Below are positions 1 to 4,555 of a stretch of 5,007 nucleotides of DNA, one piece after another (position 1 is the first letter of the stretch; every line of letters starts with the position of its first letter). The notes under the pieces were generated by a model. That model ran no database searches, was not told the DNA's origin, and worked only from the letters and a program-made list of their open reading frames with translations. Source of the DNA: Tepidisphaeraceae bacterium (GTDB lineage: Bacteria; Planctomycetota; Phycisphaerae; Tepidisphaerales; Tepidisphaeraceae); assembly GCA_025450555.1 (NCBI GenBank), contig JANWHF010000352.1:1-5007 (forward strand), read 5' to 3'. Both the position numbers and the translations under genes were made by a program.

Positions 1-603
1 CATTTTCAACGGCGTCTGCCCCACCGCCTGGCCATCCAGCGATACCTGCGCGCCTGAAGGCGTCGAGCGAATCGATAAATCTTTCTTCACCGCGCCCAGT
101 TCCAAAACATAATTCGGCGAGCTATCGCTCCATTTGACCACCTGCCGAACCGGCGACCAGTCGGCCCGCTGTGCCTCGAGCGTGTGCGTCGTCCAATGCC
201 CCTGCGCATCGGCGGTGAATTCCAACTCCATCGAGCCTTGCGACAGCGGAGCGGAGCCGATCGGTTTCCCATCCAGCTTCACGATGCCCGGCACCGGCTG
301 CACCGAAAAGCTGATCCGCTTGCTCTGCGGCTTCAGCTCAATCAGCAGCGAGCTGGTGTCGTAGGCGCGCATGAGATGGATCGTCTGATCCTTGAAGCCG
401 ATGCGCGAAGCGATGACATCGTGCTCGTCCTGGTCGTTATGAAAAACGAATTTGTGCGTGATCGGCCCCGGACCTTGCGGCTCGCCGTCGATCGACAGCG
501 TTGCATCCGCCGGCTGCGCGGTGATGGTAATTTCCCTTGTCGTCGAGCAGCCGGTGATCACCAGCAACGCCGCCAGCCACCCGCCCAATATCATGGACCG
601 CAT
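1..603 (-). CDS. PEGA-repeat lipoprotein, N-terminal part (cut by left edge)
   Basis: This is the first 201 codons of an exported lipoprotein; the C-terminus lies outside the window. Residues 1-18 form a lipoprotein signal peptide: Arg2, a hydrophobic stretch (ILGGWLAALLVI) and the lipobox ITGC with Cys19 as the acylated residue. The mature part contains PEGA-like units, the Pro-x-Gly-Ala beta modules common in bacterial surface proteins. The clearest is STPSGAQVSLDGQAVGQTPL at residues 180-199. Two more diverged units lie near 25-77 (QPADATLSIDGEPQGPGPI) and 97-145 (QPVPGIVKLDGKPIGSAPL). The start at 603 is supported by a GGGAGG ribosome binding site 8 bases upstream; Met4 is a weaker alternative. 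PEGA proteins are thought to act in envelope binding or scaffolding, but no specific substrate can be read here. It lies downstream of queA on the same strand, 150 bases away, and has its own probable promoter. Confidence 0.88.
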   Translation of the reverse strand, partial: MRSMILGGWLAALLVITGCSTTREITITAQPADATLSIDGEPQGPGPITHKFVFHNDQDEHDVIASRIGFKDQTIHLMRAYDTSSLLIELKPQSKRISFSVQPVPGIVKLDGKPIGSAPLSQGSMELEFTADAQGHWTTHTLEAQRADWSPVRQVVKWSDSSPNYVLELGAVKKDLSIRSTPSGAQVSLDGQAVGQTPLKM

Positions 604-611
604 GAAATGAA

Positions 612-617
612 CCTCCC
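612..617 (-). promoter_or_regulatory. Ribosome binding site of the PEGA lipoprotein gene
   Basis: GGGAGG on the minus strand, 8 bases before the ATG at 603-601. It is one of only two strong Shine-Dalgarno sequences in the window; queA, the ankyrin gene and cmk have none that is clear. It decides the start at 603. Confidence 0.8.
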
Positions 618-639
618 GTCTGTTCATTGCCGAACGGGC

Positions 640-648
640 ATCATAACA
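640..648 (-). promoter_or_regulatory. Probable extended -10 promoter of the lipoprotein gene
   Basis: The minus strand reads TGTTATGAT, an extended -10 box (TGn plus TATGAT, 5 of 6 matches to TATAAT). Transcription would start near 633 and give a leader of about 30 bases that includes the GGGAGG site. No good -35 hexamer sits 16-18 bases upstream. That position falls at the edge of the hairpin starting at 667, so the box may depend on the TG extension. The call rests on consensus matching only. Confidence 0.4.
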
Positions 649-666
649 GATTTGGAAACAACGCAG

Positions 667-714
667 CACAGCCTTCCAGGCTGTGAGATGAAGATCACAG
701 GCTGGAAGCCTGTG
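667..714. repeat. Twin REP-like hairpins between queA and the lipoprotein gene
   Basis: There are two perfect 8-bp stems with 3-base loops: 667-685 (CACAGCCT, loop TCC, AGGCTGTG) and 696-714 (CACAGGCT, loop GGA, AGCCTGTG). The second is almost the reverse complement of the first (17 of 19 positions), so the whole block is also one larger palindrome. The two differing positions pair with each other, so both stems stay perfect. The block lies about 40 bases past the queA stop, where a terminator or mRNA-stabilising element could sit. There is no uridine tract, so a standard intrinsic terminator is not supported. A REP-like interspersed repeat is the best reading. Confidence 0.75.
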
Positions 715-753
715 CTACGTGACTGCGCGGAGCGGCGAGCATTTCGATGCCTC

Positions 754-1794
754 TTACTCGATCAACATCGCGTCGCCGTAGCTGAAAAAGCGGTAGCGTT
801 CGTCGATCGCGGTGCGATAAACGCGGCGTTGTTCGTCGAGGCCGATCATCGCGGCCACCAGCGCGATCAGCGTGCTGCGCGGCAGGTGAAAATTGGTGAT
901 CAGCGCATCGACGTGCTTCCACTGGTAAGGCGGGAAAATGAAAATGCCGGTTTGATTGGTTCGCGGGACGAACGGCGCATCAGCGGGCTGACTTTCGAGC
1001 ACGCGGGCCGAAGTCGTTCCCACGGCGATGATCCGCCTGCCCTGCGATTTGGCTCTATTCAAAGCCTCTGCCGCCGCGGCATCGATCGAATACGACTCGA
1101 CATGCATCGCATGCCCCTCCAGCGTCGGGCTGGTGACCGGCTTGAAAGTGCCCATGCCGACGTTGAGCGTGACAAAAGCGCTGTCGATCTTCTTCGCCGC
1201 AAGCTCCGCGAAAAGCTCCTTGGAAAAATGCAGAGCCGCGGTCGGCGCCGCGACGGCTCCCGCCTCGCGCGCGAAGATGGTTTGATAGCGCGAGCGGTCC
1301 AGGGGATCGCGGAGATCGTGCCGTTTGTCCCGCTTGATGTAAGGCGGCAGCGGCATGCGCCCGATGCGTTCGAGCAAATCGATCGCGCGCTGCGGGCATT
1401 CAATGCTCAAGCGAAATTCCCCGCCGCCGCGGTTTTCGATCACGCGGGCGCGATACGCCGGGGCATCCGCGAAGAGCAATTCGTCCTCCGCCGCCTTTCC
1501 AACCTTGTTGAGCAGGACGATCCACTGGCCGGCGACCGGTTCATCGAGAAAGAGTCCTTCGATGATGCCGCCGGTGCTTTTTTGCAACGTGAAGCGTGCC
1601 GGAATGACGCGGGCATTGTTGAAGACCAGCAAGTCGCCGGCGCGCAGCACTTGCGGAAGGTCCGAGAATGTACGATGCGCGATCGAACGATTTGAACGCT
1701 GATAATGCAGCAGGCGGGAAGCTGTCCGCTGCGGCGGAGGCGTTTGGGCAATCAGCTCAGGCGGAAGATCAAAATCCAGATCGCACGTCAGCAT
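754..1794 (-). CDS. queA: S-adenosylmethionine:tRNA ribosyltransferase-isomerase (QueA)
   Basis: QueA transfers and isomerises the ribose of S-adenosylmethionine onto 7-aminomethyl-7-deazaguanine in tRNA, giving epoxyqueuosine at the wobble position of GUN anticodons; it acts in the cytosol after Tgt. The 346 residues match the usual family length of about 340-360. Recognisable blocks in order: FDLPPELIAQTPPPQRTASR (8-27), LLVFNNARVIPAR (55-67), MPLPPYI (147-153), GAVAAPTAALHF (179-190), VTLNVGMGTFKPV (208-220), TNFHLPRSTLIALV (from about 300) and the C-terminal YRFFSYGDAM. Two usually conserved positions differ: Asn211 replaces the His of the LHVG block and Ala187 replaces the Gly of APTAGLHF. 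The frame stays open upstream to an ATG at 1923, but homologues begin at the MLTCDLDF position, and the longer versions would read into a repeat, so 1794 is preferred. No Shine-Dalgarno precedes it. No tgt or other queuosine gene is adjacent. Confidence 0.96.
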   Translation of the reverse strand: MLTCDLDFDLPPELIAQTPPPQRTASRLLHYQRSNRSIAHRTFSDLPQVLRAGDLLVFNNARVIPARFTLQKSTGGIIEGLFLDEPVAGQWIVLLNKVGKAAEDELLFADAPAYRARVIENRGGGEFRLSIECPQRAIDLLERIGRMPLPPYIKRDKRHDLRDPLDRSRYQTIFAREAGAVAAPTAALHFSKELFAELAAKKIDSAFVTLNVGMGTFKPVTSPTLEGHAMHVESYSIDAAAAEALNRAKSQGRRIIAVGTTSARVLESQPADAPFVPRTNQTGIFIFPPYQWKHVDALITNFHLPRSTLIALVAAMIGLDEQRRVYRTAIDERYRFFSYGDAMLIE

Positions 1795-1809
1795 GGGGTT
1801 TGCGCATCG

Positions 1810-1839
1810 ATGATATGGGACGTTTCGTTTGAATTCCAA
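1810..1839 (-). promoter_or_regulatory. Probable sigma-70 type promoter of queA
   Basis: On the minus strand, TTGGAA (1839-1834, 4 of 6 matches to TTGACA) is followed after 18 bases by TATCAT (1815-1810, 5 of 6 matches to TATAAT). Transcription would begin around 1803, leaving a leader of about 10 bases before the ATG at 1794. That agrees with the missing Shine-Dalgarno and argues against the longer upstream starts. It is a consensus match only. Confidence 0.35.
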
Positions 1840-1860
1840 GGACATCGCGGAAGGAGAAAA

Positions 1861-1996
1861 AAAGAGCCGCGCACGGAGTAAGCGGTCCTCCGAGCGCTCC
1901 GAGAAAAGAGGGGATAAGTACATTTTCCGCGAAAAACGTACTTATCGCCTTTTTCAAACCGCGCACCCAATCCGCTTACTGCGTGCGCGGCTCTTT
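1861..1996. repeat. Large nested palindromic repeat (outer arms 25 bp)
   Basis: The outer arms 1861-1885 and 1972-1996 are inverted copies matching at 24 of 25 positions; both contain AGCCGCGCAC and the TAAGCGG/CCGCTTA end. Between them, after a CTCCGAG-CG-CTCCGAG direct repeat (1888-1903), lies a second palindrome at 1913-1946. The 86-base interior otherwise pairs only loosely. The layout looks like one hairpin element interrupted by another. The segment 1888-1898 recurs inverted in the repeat at 4352-4420, which points to one repeat family. It lies in the divergent gap upstream of both queA and the small gene at 2224, so a terminator role for either is unlikely. Confidence 0.8.
1913..1946. 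repeat. Inner palindrome centred on TTTTC-CGC-GAAAA
   Basis: GATAAGTAC (1913-1921) and GTACTTATC (1938-1946) form a perfect 9-bp stem. The stem continues after a small internal loop with TTTTC (1923-1927) and GAAAA (1931-1935) around a CGC loop. Flanking purine and pyrimidine runs (GAAAAGAGG on the left, CCTTTTTC on the right) extend it imperfectly. It is AT-richer than the outer arms and looks like a separate element inside them. A dyad operator is possible, but nothing in the sequence supports a particular regulator. Confidence 0.7.
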
Positions 1997-2223
1997 CCGT
2001 TCTGCTCCTGAGGCGCGTCTTGATAGCAACGCTGTTGTTGTCTTGCGCAATCTGAACCGGTCCCCCGATGTTTCCCCAAAACATCATCCGGCATAAACCG
2101 AACTCTTTCACATGCGTCCGATCAAAACGCGGAAAATCAATTTAACCATGATTTTCAGGGGTTTTTGCCACTCACACAATTTGGTCGCGCAAACCTGCCC
2201 TCCCGCTTTGCTTCCGGCACTGC
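1997..2223. other. Gene-poor remainder of the divergent gap, with a small hairpin
   Basis: I can support no gene in this 227-base stretch. It holds a hairpin at 2067-2085 (GATGTTT, loop CCCCA, AAACATC) loosely flanked by CCGG on both sides, and an 8-base palindrome TTGCGCAA at 2043-2050. The frame of the following gene is open back to 2152 but offers no better start codon than GTG 2224. A convincing promoter for that gene is not visible; the best pair, TTTTCA (2152-2157) and CACAAT (2175-2180) with 17 bases between, is weak. An ATG at 2112 opens a 71-codon frame that runs out of phase into the next gene and looks spurious. Confidence 0.5.
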
Positions 2224-2685
2224 GTGGATCTGCTCGCCAATGTCAGCCTGATCGTCGCGACGCTGGACCTGAAAGTGGTCAAGGACATCCGCGACGCCAT
2301 CCGCTCGGCGGACATCGCCTCGGGTAAGGGGCAGCCGGCCGCGTTCATTGGTCCCGCGCCGACGCCTCCGCCGCAGTTGGGGGCCGACCAGGAAGCCGAG
2401 GTTGAGCCTCGGCTGGTGATCCATCCTGATCCCCTGATCGAGCCGCCGCTGGTCTTTCATGAGGCGCCGCGGATCGAAGCTTCCGCGCCGGTGCATGTGC
2501 CGGCGCCGATTGAAGTCGAGCCGACGCCGGCTCCATCGCATTCGTCTTCTGGGAAATCTCCCATCCAGCCGCCCTGGGCGTTAATGCCCTGGCAGACTCC
2601 TGTGCAAATCCCGCCTAAAGTGAAGGTGACGATTGTTCGGCCCGATATCATCAACAAGGGCTCGTTGATCGACTTCTTTATATGA
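2224..2685 (+). CDS. Unrecognised proline-rich small protein
   Basis: I do not recognise this 153-residue protein. It has three parts. The N-terminal segment (about 1-40) is predicted helical: a hydrophobic stretch LLANVSLIVATLDLKVV followed by KDIRDAIRSADIASGK. The middle (about 42-134) carries roughly 24 prolines in 90 residues, many in x-Pro pairs with Val, Ile, Glu and Ala, so it is probably extended and unfolded. The C-terminus (KVKVTIVRPDIINKG, ending LIDFFI) is a short ordered block. There is no lipobox and no convincing signal peptide. The third codon position is strongly G/C, which supports real coding. The only usable start is GTG 2224, since no in-frame ATG occurs until late in the gene; the frame is open from 2152, so the true start could lie slightly upstream at a rare codon. 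No Shine-Dalgarno is seen. The next gene follows 79 bases later on the same strand, so the two are probably co-transcribed. Confidence 0.6.
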   Translation: MDLLANVSLIVATLDLKVVKDIRDAIRSADIASGKGQPAAFIGPAPTPPPQLGADQEAEVEPRLVIHPDPLIEPPLVFHEAPRIEASAPVHVPAPIEVEPTPAPSHSSSGKSPIQPPWALMPWQTPVQIPPKVKVTIVRPDIINKGSLIDFFI

Positions 2686-2751
2686 GAATCGCATGAAGCC
2701 TGGTGCGGAAAAACAAACCTCCACGTCGCCGGCGGCGTCTTATACCGGTGT

Positions 2752-2757
2752 GAGGAG
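2752..2757 (+). promoter_or_regulatory. Ribosome binding site of the 73-residue small protein
   Basis: GAGGAG sits 7 bases before the ATG at 2765. It selects this start over the upstream in-frame ATG at 2693, which has no comparable site and would add 24 residues of low-complexity sequence. Confidence 0.7.
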
Positions 2758-2764
2758 AAATGCG

Positions 2765-2986
2765 ATGCTGGAGCCCAACCAGGTTGAAGAACTGATCTGT
2801 CTCGTGGCTGCCCTCGATCGGCCCGCGCTGATCCGCCATCTGCAAAACGTCCGCGCGAGTTTTCCGGTCGATTTCACCTCCGAATTTCTCGATACCGCCG
2901 ATCTCGATCGCCTCCGGCACATCCTCGTCGCCCTCTGCCTGCATTGTCAGCACATGCCCGATCTGGACATGCCCAGCGCGGCGTAA
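2765..2986 (+). CDS. Unrecognised 73-residue helical protein
   Basis: I do not recognise this family. The 73 residues start MLEPNQVEEL and are leucine-rich with heptad-like spacing, suggesting two or three amphipathic helices (about 5-15, 18-28 and 46-60) with a more extended ASFPVDFTSEF segment between. A Cys-Leu-His-Cys pair lies in LVALCLHCQHM near the end; alone it is too little to claim metal binding. There is no signal peptide or membrane segment, so it is probably cytosolic. The start at 2765 rests on the GAGGAG site. A 97-residue version from ATG 2693, 7 bases after the previous stop, is possible and would couple the two genes more tightly. Codon use resembles the neighbours. The gene ends 9 bases before the convergent stop of the ankyrin gene, with no clear terminator between. 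Confidence 0.65.
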   Translation: MLEPNQVEELICLVAALDRPALIRHLQNVRASFPVDFTSEFLDTADLDRLRHILVALCLHCQHMPDLDMPSAA

Positions 2987-2995
2987 ACCCGCTTA

Positions 2996-4288
2996 TCAAG
3001 CCAGTCCAAATTTCCGCAGGATGTCTCGAACCTCTGGTGTTCCGCCGATTTCCTCGGGGAGCTTTGCGCCTGCAGTGCAGAGCCGCTCGACGGTGGCGGG
3101 ATAATTCCCGGCGCTTCGCCGCCAGCCATGTTCTGATCCGTGAATCGCCCAGCCCAGGGGCGTCGCATGGAACTCATTATGGGTGTCGTTCAGAGGCGGG
3201 TGATGCGCGAGGAGGAGATCGACCAGGTCGGCTAGTCCATGCCAGGCGGCCCAGTGAAGGGCGGTGCCGCCATGGGGGCCGCGACCATCAATGGGCCAGC
3301 CGAAGGAAAGCATCAACCGGATGGATCCCATGTCACCCGCCTGGGCGGCGTCGGCCAGCTTTCCTTTTGAGTCATCAGACAGTCGTTTGATCAATCCGGG
3401 ATCGCTGTCGAAGACCTTCCGTGCCAGTTGTTCGTTCTGCATCAGGCAGGCCTGAGCCAGCTTGATCTCGGCGGGACTGCGCTCCATCAGCAAATCCACG
3501 ACTTCTTGGTGCCCGCGCTGATGGGCGATCTGGTGCGGGGTCTTGGTCGATCCCAGCGTCCAAATGTAAATGCTTCCGCCAGCTCGGGGATTGCGCATGG
3601 GGAAATATTTTGACGACACGCTGATATTGATGCAGGCGGGATCGGAATCGAGATGCTTTTTTGCCAGCTCCAGGTCCCCCACTGCCGCCGCCATCAGCAA
3701 ATCGGTCCGGCAGCCTCGCTCGATAAGGTATTTCGCGACCGAGAGGCGGTTGTCGAGCATGTACTGGGCAGGCGTCGATTCGTGATCCACGTCCAGGGCG
3801 TCGATGATGGCGCCATGGTCCAATAGAAATCTCGCTACTTCTATCGTTCCAGCGCAATGGAGTGGCGTTTTCCCATCGCCACCGGGCGCGTGCACCAGCG
3901 ATGGATCGGAGGTAATGAGTTCCCGCAGGCGATCGAGCTTTGCAAGATGGGCGGCCGCGTGGACATCGACTTTCGCGCCGCGAGAGATCAGATAGTCGCC
4001 AAGATCATGATCGGCCCAATCGAGAATGCCAAACCCACCGGCCCACCATTGACTGCGGGCATTCATGTTGGCGCCGTAGCGAAGCAGAACGTCAACCATC
4101 TCGCGCTTGCCCGGCTCACGCGTGCAGAGAATGGCCGGAGCATCGAAGGCAAAACATGGATCGTTGATGCGGGCGCGAAGCTCGGAGTGCCGATCCAGTA
4201 GCTCCGAGACGCGATGCGCGTCGTTGGCGCTGAAGGCTTGTTTGAATTCATCGAAGGGATTAATGGCTTGAGTCGTTCCTGTTTCCAT
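2996..4288 (-). CDS. Ankyrin-repeat protein, probably cytosolic
   Basis: This 430-residue protein is built from degenerate ankyrin repeats, helix-turn-helix units that bind other proteins; the partner cannot be read from sequence. Clear repeat segments are GKTPLHCAGTIEVARFLLDH (139-158) followed by GAIIDALD, STPAQYMLDNRLSVAKYLIE (171-190), LLMAAAVGDLELAKKHLD (197-214), GTALHWAAWHGLADLVDLLL (341-360) and ATPLGWAIHGSEHGW (about 375-389). Weaker units cover about 15-40, 60-110 and 110-135. The blocks IYIWTLGSTKTPHQIAHQRG in the middle and the GWAIHGSEHGW region near the end resemble conserved parts of a broad bacterial ankyrin family of unknown role, as far as I recall. There is no signal peptide, membrane helix or fused catalytic domain. 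ATG 4288 is chosen because the sequence after it (METGTTQAINPFDEF) reads naturally; a GTG at 4342 would add 18 residues and begin inside a small hairpin. No strong Shine-Dalgarno precedes either. The gene stands alone between convergent and divergent neighbours. Confidence 0.9.
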   Translation of the reverse strand: METGTTQAINPFDEFKQAFSANDAHRVSELLDRHSELRARINDPCFAFDAPAILCTREPGKREMVDVLLRYGANMNARSQWWAGGFGILDWADHDLGDYLISRGAKVDVHAAAHLAKLDRLRELITSDPSLVHAPGGDGKTPLHCAGTIEVARFLLDHGAIIDALDVDHESTPAQYMLDNRLSVAKYLIERGCRTDLLMAAAVGDLELAKKHLDSDPACINISVSSKYFPMRNPRAGGSIYIWTLGSTKTPHQIAHQRGHQEVVDLLMERSPAEIKLAQACLMQNEQLARKVFDSDPGLIKRLSDDSKGKLADAAQAGDMGSIRLMLSFGWPIDGRGPHGGTALHWAAWHGLADLVDLLLAHHPPLNDTHNEFHATPLGWAIHGSEHGWRRSAGNYPATVERLCTAGAKLPEEIGGTPEVRDILRKFGLA

Positions 4289-4328
4289 TGCGAATTCCAA
4301 GCGAGCTTTTAATTTGCCCGGCGAGGGA

Positions 4329-4349
4329 AAACGAGGGGACACCCCGTTT
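4329..4349. repeat. Small bulged hairpin upstream of the ankyrin gene
   Basis: AAAC (4329-4332), bulge GA, GGGG (4335-4338), loop ACA, CCCC (4342-4345), GTTT (4346-4349). It directly adjoins the larger inverted repeat at 4352 and may be part of the same composite element. It lies in the probable leader or promoter of the ankyrin gene. Confidence 0.45.
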
Positions 4350-4351
4350 AA

Positions 4352-4420
4352 TAGCCGCGACGCGAAGCGGAGCGCTTTCCCATAGCGCTCGGAGAAGCGC
4401 TCCGCTTCGCGTCGCGGCTA
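4352..4420. repeat. Perfect 26-bp inverted repeat, REP-like
   Basis: The arms 4352-4377 and 4395-4420 are perfect reverse complements, with outer ends TAGCCGCGACGCG and CGCGTCGCGGCTA and a 17-base loop. An alternative inner stem (GAGCGCT at 4370-4376 with AGCGCTC at 4384-4390) could compete. The segment AGCGCTCGGAG (4384-4394) occurs inverted at 1888-1898. The element lies between the divergent ankyrin and cmk genes, an unusual place for a terminator; there is also no uridine tract. Confidence 0.85.
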
Positions 4421-4540
4421 ACTAACCGAGGTAGTCATATACGTCCCGCTATCATTTGTCAGAATTCGGTAGTCTATTGGCCCGGAAACTGCCGCTCCAC
4501 TATTATCACCGCTAGATTTGATCGTAATGGATCCGTAAAC
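4418..4540 (-). pseudogene. Possible relic of a gene 3' end upstream of cmk
   Basis: On the minus strand this stretch reads as about 40 codons ending in TAG at 4420-4418. The translation looks like the end of a secreted beta-rich protein: VYGSITIKSSGDNSGAA, then PIDYRILTNDSGTYMTTSVS. Hand-counted GC is 56 of 123 (about 46%), well below the flanking cmk gene, and codon choice is unlike the neighbours (for example GGA, AAT, ATA, CGA and AGT). The stop coincides with the outer end of the inverted repeat, a usual REP position just after a gene. The frame continues upstream only as antisense of cmk, so the rest would be lost. The simpler alternative is that this is an AT-richer promoter region that is open by chance, so confidence is low. 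Confidence 0.2.
4477..4506 (+). promoter_or_regulatory. Probable promoter of cmk
   Basis: TTGGCC (4477-4482, 4 of 6 matches to TTGACA) is followed after 18 bases by TATTAT (4501-4506, 5 of 6 matches to TATAAT). Transcription would begin near 4513, giving a leader of about 43 bases. It lies in the AT-richer stretch just before cmk. It is a consensus match only. Confidence 0.35.
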
Positions 4541-4555
4541 GCGAGCGGCAAGAGC

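Noticed and set aside
667..714. The twin hairpins as a CRISPR or intrinsic terminator
   Set aside because: There are only two inverted units, without regular spacers, and no uridine tract follows either stem on either strand.
184..1695. A 503-codon open frame on the plus strand
   Set aside because: It lies antisense to the lipoprotein gene and queA, which both have strong family evidence. Its translation is Arg/Asp/Ala-rich and matches no family, as expected for the complement of GC-rich genes.
1829..2011. A 60-codon plus-strand frame through the nested palindrome
   Set aside because: It is a translation of the inverted repeat (similar Arg-Ala-Arg segments from both arms), with no ribosome binding site.
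1788..2111. A 107-codon minus-strand frame starting at GTG 2111
   Set aside because: It runs through the repeat and overlaps the queA start in another frame, and it has no family match. The segment GNIGGPVQIAQ briefly recalled a site-2 protease motif, but nothing around it agrees.
2112..2327. A 71-codon plus-strand frame beginning at ATG 2112
   Set aside because: It overlaps the 2224 gene out of phase, has no ribosome binding site, and its second half has the composition of a shifted frame.
2394..2414. An 8-bp hairpin (AGCCGAGG, loop TTGAG, CCTCGGCT)
   Set aside because: It lies inside the proline-rich coding region and is readily explained by GC-rich codons; no regulatory role is supported.
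2155..2541. A 128-codon minus-strand frame opposite the proline-rich gene
   Set aside because: It is Arg-rich antisense of a proline-rich coding region, a common artefact; the plus strand has the better third-position pattern.
4292..4301. The 10-mer GAATTCCAAG occurring both here and at 1831-1840, each near the start of a minus-strand gene
   Set aside because: It is too short to rule out chance. At 1831 it overlaps the putative -35 region, while here it lies only a few bases before the start codon, so the two sites cannot share one role.
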